This document shows positions 38,001-48,456 of a DNA stretch of 64,000 nucleotides, piece by piece (the stretch's first letter is position 1; every line of letters begins with the position of its first letter). Position numbers and translations under genes: made by a program. The DNA lies in NCBI GenBank assembly GCA_018350325.1, contig JAEVLN010000011.1, positions 2,352,449 through 2,416,448 on the forward strand. The letters run 5' to 3'. Under the pieces are notes generated by a model. That model did no database searches and was not told where the DNA came from. It worked only from the letters and a program-made list of their open reading frames with translations. The stretch is from Globodera rostochiensis. Taxonomy: Eukaryota > Nematoda > Chromadorea > Rhabditida > Heteroderidae.

Positions 38001-39840
38001 TTGCGGCATGCTTTTCGTTGCAAAACTCGTTGGTCGGCTGCACGTCCACAATGACTGCATTAGGCGAGTCGCTGTGAGTCGCGGGGAATATTCAAACGAA
38101 TGGTTCTAAAAAGTTTGTGTACAAAGGCATTTAAATGTGAACAACAGTTGCATTTCGGGATGCCATTGCGAGTCGGCACCGTTGTACCCCGTCTGTGACC
38201 TCAACGGAACTGTGTAAAGAACTCTCTCTAACTGAAACCAAAAATTCTCGGGGTTTTGGGACGTTTCGGTGGTCGGTCTGAAAGTGTCAACCCAACTCCC
38301 ATATGCTTACAGTTAATTGAATGTTATCCAATTCATTATTAAAATAAAAACATTTATTTTAGAAAAATAAAATTAATCAAATTTTATTTCAAAATATACG
38401 AAAACAAATGCCCTTTCTTTTTGCCAATGTTCAGTTACTATTCACCGTGCCATGCCGGATGTCAACTTACGGACAGCGCATTTAACATTTTGGAAACGCA
38501 CAAAACGCCGGTGTTCGACTCTTGCAAATGTGCAGCAACTGACCGCGTGTCCCGAGAGTTCTGTCAGGAAAATTGCCGGCCCAAAATGTATTCTCATCTC
38601 GGGAGCCCATTTAAAAAACTAAAATCGTGGAATTGCAGAAGAAAACCCCCCGAATTGTCTTCTGGGAATATATAGAAAGAAATTGCTGAGAATTTAATAA
38701 AAAAATGCCAAAAATCGTATTTGTTAAACGTCAGGTACTGGTACTTCACTAACGTGGCCATCGGCGGAGTTTGTTTCACCTTTTGATCATTGCACTGCGC
38801 GATCATTAGTTTCAATTATATATTTAATTAGGTCATCGGGGGAATGGGCGTAGTGCCCGGTGTTCTGATTATGTTGAGGTAAGTTGAGGAATGTCGGCCG
38901 GCATTCAAATTTTCTTAGGTATTTTTTCAAACTTTGATTCTGTCCCAATGCCCCAAAGATCGGTTCCTCCAAAGCATCGGAGCATTTCGCTTGGCTTCAA
39001 CGGCTTTTTGGTTTCTCTGCTGGCAACATTGCCTTCACCAATTGCGTGGGGCACAATTATCGATCATTTTTGTCTCTTTTGGACCCAAAAGTGCGGCGAA
39101 AAAGGCGCTTGCGCTTTGTACGCGACGGATGGACTTCGATTTTGGCAAGTTCTGTTGATCGGCTTAAGGGATTTGATTGGAAGAAAATTGTTCAAAACTT
39201 TTTGTTTAAACAAGCCAAAAGATTCAGATTGATAGGGTCAGCCACTTTCTAAGCTCTGTGTGTTCACAGGCTCCATTTTGTGTACGGAGGACTTCGAATT
39301 GTCTCTTTGATCACCGATCTGTTCGTGATTTACCACGCCGTCGGATTAAAGCTGACAGATTCGGATGATGATGACAATGAAAGAGATGAAAACGAACTCG
39401 ACAAAACAGAGAATGGAGCAACAAAAGCAAGCGGCACAAAAAGTGACGACGTCATCATCATGAGCGGGCTGGATCAGGAACAATCAGCCGCACTACTGGA
39501 CAGCAACGGCGAGAAAAACACTCGGCAAACCGGTCGGAATTGCAACAACAACAAAAAAAAGAAAGTTCTCTTTGTAATTAGGCGTAAATCCAAGCGATAT
39601 GCAAAAGTCCGCTTCGTTGCCAAGAGAGGCCAAGTCCGACAGCGTCGTTGGACGCCATCGACGAAGTGCCAGCAGAGATATGTCCACCATGGCCAAGCTG
39701 GTCCCTCTTGTGGGAACGGACGAATTACAGAGCTTTCGGAAGAGCTCCAATCAACTTGGCGGCCCAATTGCGGAATTTTGACAGGACGGGACAGACGAAT
39801 TCTCGAGACCGGACTTGGACCGGAAAAAATGCTTTTGTGA
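35079..39840 (+). CDS. Organic anion transporting polypeptide (OATP/SLCO family)
   Basis: A sodium-independent organic anion uptake transporter of the plasma membrane. The start at 35079 gives MVTVDRVVLCFFVLFLSV (first helix). Exon 1 (35079-35170) joins 35487-35576 in phase to give FQIPSKISGMMVSAGDFGYI, then VVFVSYLGSKGNRARWIGGG, a hallmark of the family. Later exons encode ATIFLGLLILGIGRTMPF, KDPMWIGRWWAGFLLIGSAL (the family's RWW-like W/G motif) and VIGVSAFAIGVMLGSVVM. They also encode the large cysteine-rich extracellular loop with a Kazal-like module (CISGCHCESAPLYPVCDLNG, YYSPCHAGCQ) and GGLRIVSLITDLFVIYHAVG. The acidic cytoplasmic tail ends at 39840. An alternative splice near 39560-39595 would shift the tail into a Ser/Arg-rich frame that looks equally protein-like, so the last 90 residues are uncertain. 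Confidence 0.85.
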
Positions 39841-40835
39841 TTGATTTTTTTCAATGATCTGATTTAAAGTCGGACGTTTCACCACAAGTGGAGAAAAACC
39901 ACGTTTAACCAGAGACCGCTAAAAATTTCCCGGAACGAAAGCGCAAGTCTCGCCCCACTACTTGTTCTGTCTTCGCATGCTCACTATTGGCGGAACTCTT
40001 CGGGGAGTCGTTCATTTGGGCGCTTACGTTTGGGTGCCCGTTATAAAAGGGGACGCCCGTATCAAAAACATTTATTGAACAACTTTAATTCAAAAAATGT
40101 TTCGGTTGGGTAATTAGGGAATGTATGGTTGGTTGTGAAGTCATTAGAGTTGTCTGTTTTTGTTTAAATGATTTTAGCGTTATGTTTTGCACAAATGAAT
40201 TACATCGTTTTGTTCATAAATAATCGGTTAATGTTTCCATCGTTTAATTTTTAAACAGTGTCACAAGCTCTGTAATTTTTTCCCCCTATTTACATATCTC
40301 CAAATATCATCGAATCTATTTTTTTTTTTGCATATTCGTACTCAGCTTGATGAGGGGAAAAAATATATAATTCGGATCTGATCAGTGATCACGCTTTAAA
40401 TAAAATAAATTACATAAGTTTGAACAAAAGGGGGCCCCCTTATAGTTTTGCCAACTTAATTTGCTAGTAACTTTCTTCGGTGTTTCCGGTGCTAATTTCT
40501 GCTGATTCGTACTACGAGAGCAATTGTTGCAAATTTTAAGTCACTAAATTTCAATCGAGTCAAGTAACACACACCAAAGATTGAATTTTGTTGCTCACAA
40601 GTCAGTAACACCATCTTCGGGGTTCCTTTTTTTACCGGATTTTTATGGCATTCAATACATACATAATTGATAATGAAGGAAAAGGACACAGAGCACGACA
40701 TAATAGGGGTACAATCATACATAGCTATAATCAATATCATATATTTCTCGTTCATGGCATACAATAACTAATAATCACTTTGCGTGGTGGCAATTTGCTT
40801 TTGGCACTTCCTTTGCTGCAAGGCGCCCGCGATCT
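39841..40835. other. AT-rich convergent intergenic region
   Basis: Lies between the OATP stop and the stop of the type I membrane protein on the opposite strand. AT-rich, with no conserved exon or RNA gene recognised. Confidence 0.45.
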
Positions 40836-41949
40836 TCATTCCGCGTCGTCAGGTTCACTCTGCACGATGGTTAACGACCCAGTTCCAGCAGACTGAAGGC
40901 GGCACGAATCGTCTCCATCTCCGCCCGCCGTGGCGGCATTTTTTGTTTGATATGTCGGCTGCAGGTGTGTGAGATTGTACGGCTTCGTCACAATAAATTC
41001 TATTCCATTTTCTGTTATTGATGAAGGCCCGTAAATTCCGTCCTCCGCCGAAGTATGCGAATTTGGCTGTCGCCAACACACAAACGCCACAGTAATGATA
41101 ACAGCCAGAAGGACAAACGAACTGAAAAGGGGAGAGAATTAGACGGCCATAAAGAAGGCAATTGAAATGAACTGACCCCACGCAAATCGCACAAATCCAG
41201 GGCCAGGACATTGAAGGAGCTTCTTCCCAACACTTCTCCGAAGCATCAGATGAAGCTTCCAGCAAAACACGGATGCCATCCTAGAAATCCCCCAATTTAA
41301 GCGAAGAGTACACCCAGCTTCAAGCACTCACGATGGTCGCATTCCATTTGCATTGTGAATCTTTTGAGTTGGTTTTACTCCACGTGATCGTGAAGTAACG
41401 GGCATTCGGCAATCCTGTAATTTGGCCCATGGGAAAAGCGCAAACGAAGCCAAGAGGCTGATCATCTTTGCCCTGAAAAACAAAAAACGATTCAGTGACA
41501 AATTAAGCATTGAAACCCCTCACTCACTTCTTTGGCTGCGTCTGGATAACATCGCCCACTGTCTGCCATAAGTGAAACGCTGTTGTTGAACGACTTTCTG
41601 CATGACATTTTGTCTACGGCAACGACCGAAATGACAAGCTGCTCACTCCCCATTGCGTTCAGAAGAAGACCATAAAGCGGTTTACCATCGGGCGATTTTG
41701 ACAGATCCAACTTACTAAAATATTAAATTGCCGATTAAATCCACAAACATAATGGACAACAACTTACAGCTGATCGTCCCTAATGAGAGAGAAGCCTTTC
41801 GGCAATCCATCAGAGCCGGCTTTCGCACAAGTGAACTTCTCCAGCGTAAACTCCTCCGCCCCGCAGTGGCAATGGCTGTTGAGAAGGGCGACAATGAGCA
41901 GCGAAGTCGCAAACGAACGCGAAATTTGGAGAAATGAGGCAAATTCCAT
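40836..41949 (-). CDS. Unknown single-pass type I membrane protein
   Basis: Five minus-strand exons give about 300 residues. The start at 41949 gives a signal peptide (SFATSLLIVALLNSHCHC) cleaved before AEEFTLEKFTC. The ectodomain has spaced cysteines (KMSCRKSF, SGRCYPDA, GFVCAFPMGQITGLPNARYF, SQCKWNAT, EKCWEE) and Asn-X-Ser/Thr sites. A membrane segment spans the last splice, WICAICVG then SSFVLLAVIITVAFVCW. The cytoplasmic tail is hydrophilic and ends EPDDAE. The architecture is that of a receptor or adhesion-type surface protein. I do not recognise the ectodomain family. Confidence 0.7.
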
Positions 41950-42114
41950 TTGTGTGTTGAAGTCGAAGGAAAAGAGAGAGCAATGCTGAGAAGCAGCAAC
42001 TTTTATAGGGAGGGAGTTGAAAAGGCCCCTTTTGACTTTTATGGATTCGGACGATTGAGTACCGCGGATTGAGCGCCCGTTATAAATGGGACATTTGAGT
42101 GCCAAGATTTAAAA

Positions 42115-42795
42115 AACTATGAAATTGAGAGTAGGGGTCAGTCCCGTCCCGTCCCGCCGGTCCCGTCCCAGGGCCAGTCCCGTCCCGGCCGGTCCCGTCC
42201 CACCGACCGAAATCTCGAGCTTCTTTCGAGCGGGATTCGAGATGAGACTCGACCATTCCGAACCCCGAATTCAAACATTTTTTTAAAAAGTTCAATTCAA
42301 AAAACAAATTCGGCTTAAAAATTATTCAAGGAACATGAATTTTATCGTTACTTGCGTTTTCGTTGTAATTTTAATGCTTTTTAAATTGATGTTGCAACTT
42401 GCAACATGTGAATTTTGAAAAAATTTGTCGCTATTAACTTTTGGAAGCTGTACAAGCAGCCCTCATGTTAAACTTTTTGTTGTGTTACTGGTTTTATTTC
42501 TTGATTTTCATTGTTGACGCTATAATCTATTTGGAAAAAATTAGTATAAACTGAACAATGTCACTTTTAAAACATTGTAGACAAAGAAAAAAGCAAAAAA
42601 AAAACTATTCAAATGGGTTAGAAGCTTAAAAAGATGAAAAATTCTAAAATTCGAAACGTGATTTTGGTTTACAAAAAAAAAAATAAAAAACCTAACTTTG
42701 TGGGTGGGACGGGACTGGCGGGACGGGATTAGCCCTGGGACGGGACTGACCGGGACGGGACGGGACTGACCCGCTTCGGAAATTGAAAAGGAAGC
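42115..42795. mobile_element. Non-autonomous inverted-repeat element A
   Basis: The ends are inverted: ggggtcagtcccgtcccg on the left, and the same word as reverse complement on the right. Both ends carry a cluster of (cagtcccgtccc)-type sub-terminal repeats. The interior of about 530 bp is AT-rich, with no transposase. It shares interior sequence with element B (ctgaacaatgtcact, gttagaagcttaaa, gattttggttta), so the two belong to one family. Confidence 0.75.
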
Positions 42796-43387
42796 ACCAA
42801 AATTTAAAGCCTAAATGACGAATTCTTCGAATATTCTTGCATGTTCGCTGTTGGCGGGCCGCCAGCGGGGCCTTTCATTATCATATCCGGCTTTTGTTAC
42901 TTGGAAATCGTTTTTTCTTTAATTTCCAAAAAAAAATTCAGCCGATTCAAAATTAGAAAAAAAAAATTCTACAAATTTTGACCAAATTCGGGTCCGGGAT
43001 TCGAAATTAGTCGAAATGAGCTCAGATTCGGATTCTATGACCCCCGAATACCTCTAGAAACACCTTTTAGCAACTTTGTTTATTTCAAAAAATCATAGAT
43101 GTTGAAATCATAGATTAGACGAATTTAGCGACCTCGATAACCCCCGAGCAACTGGAGAGAGTAGCCAAAAAATTTGTTGATAAGGCGCCTGGATTTGAAT
43201 TTCAAAATTGCATTGTTGGCATTACGTATTAAAATGACTTTTGATACAAAAACTAAAGACCGATAAAAATGAAAATGGTCTTACTGTCCCACTTTCTGGT
43301 TTTTGTTTTTATGTTGCAATTTGGAGAAATTTTGGGAATTTATTTGCTCCAGAAATAATTTGCAGATATTGACAGTTTCTGTGAGTA
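42796..43387. other. AT-rich region upstream of vha-10
   Basis: No coding exon recognised. A word around 43023 (cagattcggattctatgacc) recurs at about 44578 inside the last vha-10 intron, so part of this stretch is a dispersed repeat. A tttgcag acceptor-like site lies 22-25 bases before the vha-10 ATG and could serve for trans-splicing. Confidence 0.4.
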
Positions 43388-44859
43388 ATGGCATCTCACA
43401 CTGCCGGCATCCAACAGTTGCTTGCGGCCGAAAAGCGTGCGGCAGAAAAGGTTTTTAAAAATTGTTTCTTTTGAAATTTTTACCTTTTATTTTGACAGAT
43501 TAATGATGCCCGGAAGCGAAAAGCACAGCGACTTAAGCAGGCCAAACAAGAAGCCCAGGCGGAGATCGAGCAGTATCGTCAGGTGCAGTTTTGCCCTCGT
43601 TCATAGGGTAATAGAGCTGATGCCCCTCTTTTTTATTTGACAAAAATTCTTCGGGTTCGGCGGATTGGTCCAAAACAGCTCAATTTTGCTTGGGAAAATT
43701 TTTCTTTTTTCGCTGGGGAAAAATAAAATTTTCACCATTCAAAGACAGGTATAACAATTGTCTTGGTGATTGGTCTGCATGTTTTTTGTATGAACAAATG
43801 GTCATTTAGGAGAGGGAGCAGCGTTTCCGCGAGTTCGAGCAAAATTATTTGGGCACGCGCGACGACATCGAGCAGCAAATAAAGCGCGAGACAGAAGAGT
43901 TGCTGGAGGCAATGAATCGCAATGTCGCGGGGAACAAACAGCAGGTTTTTAATAGGTTAATTTGAGTTCCGATCGTAATTGCCTAATAACACCCGAAGCA
44001 CTGGTACGGTTTTTACAACCATCCAGGCCCACAAAAGTTGGTAATTTCTGGTCAGGGGCGGCCTGTCGGATGTCTATTTTTAGTTCCAATTTCTTATAAA
44101 AAAACATTAAATTTGAATACCTTTTATCTTTGCACCACCGTTCTTTTAATTTCTCCTTTGAAAAAACATTTTTGTGTTTGAATATGAAACGGTATTTTTT
44201 GTGGTTTCAAAAAGAGGGTCTTTTCGCTTATGAGGCAACAAAAAAATTGTTTTTCAAAGCAACAAAAATGGTTTCAATGTGTTTTAGGGGTAGTCGGGGT
44301 AGTAGAATCCGAAGCCGACCCCATTTCGACCTATTTCGAACCCCGGACCTACGAAAAATTTCCAGAAGTTTTTTTTTCACATTTTTCCATTTAATCGTCG
44401 AAATGTCACTGAATTCGATGAAATTTTGCAATACATCGTTCGTTGAATTTATGCAACTATTTGTAAGCAGATATTCTTACAATGCAAATAAAAATAAAAT
44501 GTAATGGAAAAATAAAAACAAAATTTTCTGGAAATTGTTCGAATTCGGGTTAAAGGTTTGAATTGGTTGAAAAGGAAGTCAGATTCGGATTCTATGACCC
44601 CAAAACCCTTTAAAAATACCTATTTACTAATTATTTATTGCCTCATAACCGAAAGGAACCTCAAAAGACACGGAATTCGGGCGGCGCAGATAGCAAAAAA
44701 AGTGGGGGGATGGGGGAGGAATCAGACGCTCGGGCTTTTCACTTCAATTTTTTTCCCGCCAAGGTCATTGTACGTCTGCTGCAGTTGGTGTGCGACATCA
44801 ACCCGGAACTGCACACAAACCTTCAACTTCAAATGAAACTGTTCGGCAAAAAAGCCTGA
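43388..44859 (+). CDS. vha-10: V-type ATPase subunit G
   Basis: Subunit G is part of the peripheral stalk of the vacuolar proton pump and links the V1 catalytic head to V0 in the membrane. Four exons, 43388-43450, 43499-43582, 43810-43944 and 44764-44859, give 125 residues. MASHTAGIQQLLAAEKRAAE opens the protein, followed by the charged coiled-coil core (INDARKRKAQRLKQAKQEAQ) and the C-terminus VIVRLLQLVCDINPELHTNL. Length and sequence match nematode VHA-10 throughout. The last intron is 819 bp, long for this window, and contains repeat sequence shared with the upstream region. The start is the conserved MAS. Confidence 0.97.
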
Positions 44860-45399
44860 AAGTGTTCCGAGTTGAGAATTGATGTTTTTTGATCGTTGGC
44901 GGCCTCGATACATTTCCGACAAGCTATTCCTTTTTAGATGAATGTGAATTGATTTAAAATTTCAAAACATTCACACTTTCCAATAAAATAAATTTTCTAT
45001 CACTCATTGATATTTTTGACAATTACAAATTTTTGAAGCTTTATGTACCGGAAATTAAAGCAAGTTGATTAAACGGATTTTTTATGTCAGTGATAACAAT
45101 AAGCCGGGATCATAATGTCATCATCATTTGCTTCCATTTCGTTCAGGCGCTTTTTGGTAAAGGAAAAGAGAATTTTGGTCCTTTCCTTTCACAAATGTTT
45201 GGAGGGTTTAAATCCGAATTTTTAAACTGCTCGCACCTAGCCTATAGGTGTTTTTTACCTGACCCCTGAAAAAACTGGCTTGGCCCGGTCCCATCTCTGG
45301 GCAAAACCGGACTCGGATATTCTCTTTTAATATTTGCCTCGTTCCTTTTTGTTGGTCAACAATCGCACAATTTCCACAACAAATATCCGCTCGTCAACG
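44860..45399. other. Spacer between vha-10 and SDHAF4
   Basis: Includes the vha-10 3' end, with an aataaa at about 44983. No further gene is seen. The first exon of SDHAF4, if there is one, should be here. Confidence 0.4.
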
Positions 45400-45579
45400 A
45401 TGACAAAATCTCCAGAAGAGCTGGGCAAAATCAAAGCCGATGATGGCCGAAATGAAGCTGAAGACGAAGCGAAGAACGCGGCGGACAAAAAAAACAGAAA
45501 AGAGTTCGGTGGCCCCGCTGGGCCGGAACCGACCCGATACGGGGATTGGGAGCGGAAGGGCCGAGTTAGTGATTTTTGA
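45400..45579 (+). CDS. SDHAF4: Succinate dehydrogenase assembly factor 4
   Basis: SDHAF4 is a small mitochondrial matrix protein that binds the flavinylated SdhA subunit and promotes its assembly into complex II. The C-terminal signature of the family is intact: GGPAGPEPTRYGDWERKG, then RVSDF. An ATG at 45400 gives 59 residues. The frame extends upstream to 45331 with arginine-containing, presequence-like sequence (LLVNNRTISTTNIRSS) but without an ATG before a stop. The true N-terminus may therefore come from an unseen first exon. A copy of the last codons and 3' flank recurs at 48278-48405. Confidence 0.85.
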   Translation: MTKSPEELGKIKADDGRNEAEDEAKNAADKKNRKEFGGPAGPEPTRYGDWERKGRVSDF

Positions 45580-45723
45580 AAGTCCATTTAGTCCGATATC
45601 TGCTGCTTCAGCAGCTTTTTGATGTTATTTAGATTTTGTGTGGATTTTTTTGGAAAAAAACAAAATACTTAAAATTTGAATATTTGGCTTAATGTTACTT
45701 AAAAATACTTACATATGTATGTA

Positions 45724-45943
45724 CAATGGTGTGCAAAAGTAAAGGCCCAATTTTGTTTTTGTTAACGCACTATAACTAGAGAAGCCGTATTAGACAAAAT
45801 GTTTTGGGCTTTTTTGTAGCATTTTTTGTGGGCTTTATAAAATGAAGAGCAATTGTGTCAGACACTTCACGTCAAAACATTGTTTGACCCCATGTCCAAT
45901 TGCACCACTTTTTATTGGTGCAAAAGTAAAGGCCCAAAATTTT
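45724..45943. mobile_element. Solo end of a Tc1/mariner-like IR/DR element
   Basis: Begins caatggtgtgcaaaagtaaa right after a TA. A second copy of the word (ggtgcaaaagtaaaggccc) lies about 190 bases in. Two direct repeats inside one terminus are typical of the IR/DR group. No matching inverted end was found downstream, so it looks truncated. Confidence 0.5.
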
Positions 45944-46137
45944 TAAAACAAAAAATCTATTTTTTATTTGGCCCATTCCAAATTCAACAATAATGCAGTA
46001 AAATTGAATTTTGTTCTTTCTTTATATGAAACTGAATTCACAATTTTTTAAAATTCTCCATACTTAAATTTTTTGCCTGATTGATCCGAATTCGAACATT
46101 TTTTTGAAAATTCAATCTTCAGAAAATTAATTTTGGC

Positions 46138-48132
46138 TTCAAATTTGAGAGTAGGGGTCAATCGCGTCTCGCCGGTCGCGTCTCGCCATTCGCGTCTCAG
46201 GGCCAGTCGCGTCTGGCCAATCGCGTCTGGCCAGTCGCGTCTCAGTCCCACCAACAAAAAATGTTTCTAGAATTTTCATTAGCAAAATTTTTAACAGATT
46301 GTGAAGCATTTGTAAGCAAATAACAGTTAGCATAACAAATTAAAAGGCAAAACTCAGTAATTTTACTAGAACTACACCCGATTTTGTTAAAAAATGTTTC
46401 AGAAACAAATCAGAAAACCTTGGATTTGGGGTTCATTAGGCTTAGGCCTAAACCACCCTAGCTTGGGGTTCGTTAGGCTTAGGCCTAAGCCACGCTGAAC
46501 TTAAGGTTCCTGCCCTACTACATGAACTTTGGTAGTATACTGAACGATGTCACTTTATAAACAAAGACAAAGCAAAAAAGCTATTCAAAATCGGTTAGAA
46601 GCTTAAAGATGCAAAATATTATAAATTGTACAGTGGTCGTCAAAAGTAAATGTGCAAATTTTTTTTTTTAGTTATATACGTTATAAAAGTTTTACTAAAG
46701 GGCAATCTGTAAAATTTTTGGGACATTTCCGTAGCATTTTTCCTGCTCTTTCAAATGGTACCAAACATTCCCTGTTTCTCTTGACATTTGCCTAACCTAG
46801 TGCTTTCGACCTCAGTCTCATCAGTTTTATGCGCGTCAAAAGTAAATGTGCAAAATTTAAGTTCCAATTTTATGTTATTCCAGAATGTCTCAAAAAATCT
46901 AAAATAATTCATGCTAATGTAACTTTTGATGCTGATCAAAAAAGCTAATTGGACGAAGTTGATCAGACACTTCCATCATAGAGATCCGAAGACCACAAAA
47001 TACACTGAAAATTGGGGTAAATTTGAGAAAAAAAATCCCCTAGGGCTTGGAAAATTTTTCTGCAAAAATCCATTTTGAGAGAAAGATAGGCCACAAAATT
47101 CTCTACAAAACCCAAAAAACCGCTAAGCTCTAACTCATTTCTCCGATGAGCGGGGGCGTCATCTGCAACCTTAAGTGGGCACCGTGCGTAGGGAGTACTG
47201 TAACGTAAAATTGGAAATTTAGTTTGACTCTTCTGTGAAATAGAAAAATGCCTAACAAATCATTACGATAAGTTTTTAAGCTTTTATTAATAAGTAGGAA
47301 ACAGGAAAACTTGTATTTAGTGAGAAATCGGGATTTATACGACCAAAAATTATTGTACTACAGTACTCCCTACGCACGGTGCCCACTTAAGGTTGCAGAT
47401 GACGCCCCCGCTCATCGGAGAAATGAGTTAGAGCTTAGCGGTTTTTTGGGTTTTGTAGAGAATTTTGTGGCCTATCTTTCTCTCAAAATGGATTTTTGCA
47501 GAAAAATTTTCCAAGCCCTAGGGGATTTTTTTAATCAAATTTACCCCAATTTTCAGTGTATTTTGTGGTCTTCGGATCTCTATGATGGAAGTGTCTGATC
47601 AACTTGGTCCAATTAGCTTTTTTGATCAGCATCAAAAGTTACATTAGCATGAATTATTTTAGATTTTTTGAGACATTCTGGAATAACATAAAATTGGAAC
47701 TTAAATTTTGCACATTTACTTTTGACGCGCATAAAACTGATGAGACTGAGGTCGAAAGCACTAGGTTAGGCAAATGTCAAGAGAAACAGGGAATGTTTGG
47801 TACCATTTGAAAGAGCAGGAAAAATGCTACGGAAATGTCCCAAAAATTTTACAGATTGCCCTTTAGTAAAACTTTTATAACGTATATAACTAAAAAAAAA
47901 AATTTGCACATTTACTTTTGACGACCACTGTATTCGAAAATGTAATTTTGGTTTATATTTAATCAAATTTTGTAGTCCAATAAAATATAAAAAAAGTGGC
48001 TGGGACGGGAGTGACCTTTTTTGTACTGGGACTCGCCTGGCCAGACGCGACTGGCGAGACGCGACTGGCCCTAAGACGCGAATGGCGAGACGCGACTGGC
48101 CAGACGCGATCGGCCCGCTTCGCAAATTTGAA
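46138..48132. mobile_element. Inverted-repeat element B, with an internal insertion
   Basis: Both ends start ttcaaatttg and run into gggtca/gggccg and a cluster of cgcgtctggcc-type sub-terminal repeats (46160-46250 and 48040-48115), in opposite orientation. The interior is related to element A. The element is interrupted at a TA by the 1,300-bp palindrome at 46631-47930. Without that insertion it would be about 0.7 kb, the same size as element A. No transposase is visible. Confidence 0.75.
46631..47930. mobile_element. 1,300-bp palindromic Tc1/mariner-like foldback element
   Basis: The two 572-bp arms (46631-47202 and 47359-47930) are almost perfect reverse complements around a 156-bp loop. 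The outer ends are cagtggtcgtcaaaagtaaa, flanked on both sides by TA. Each arm has an outer copy (about 46638) and an inner copy (about 46834) of cgtcaaaagtaaatgtgcaaa, matching the IR/DR transposase-site layout. There is no transposase reading frame. Identical small open frames in the two arms are a consequence of the palindrome. Confidence 0.88.
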
Positions 48133-48456
48133 AAGCGTCCCGAGTTCGGTTTTTCTATGACAGAACGCCAAATTTATTATTACCAACAATTCGTTCAAAC
48201 ATTTATCGCTTTAATCGGTTAATACTTCCTGCTACATTTCAGCGCCTGATTTCCAGAATAAAACCACACTCCTTTTGGGAGCGGAAGGGCCGAGTTAGTG
48301 ATTTTTAAAGTCCATTTAGAGCAGGTTCCGATTTGCTGCTTTAGCAGTTTTTTGATGTTTTTGAAAATGCTGCTTACTTTTGATGTTATTTAGATTTTGT
48401 TAATCGCTTGAGGATACCTATTTCATAATTGAAGGTATTACAAATATTTCTAACAA
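48133..48456. pseudogene. Duplicated SDHAF4 3' end and TyrRS upstream region
   Basis: At 48278-48310 the words gggagcggaagggccgagtt and agtgattttt repeat the last codons of SDHAF4 (WERKGRVSDF), and at 48310-48405 its 3' flank (ttagattttgt). The upstream coding part is missing, so this is a partial duplicate. The remainder is the 5' flank of the TyrRS gene. Confidence 0.65.

Noticed and set aside
46430..46500. Interstitial telomere array
   Set aside because: Only two TTAGGC units occur in a row beside their inverted copy; too short to be called a telomere remnant. Kept only as a dispersed repeat.
46751..47810. Two identical 62-68 codon frames on opposite strands
   Set aside because: They are mirror copies in the two arms of the 1,300-bp palindrome; no transposase or other domain.
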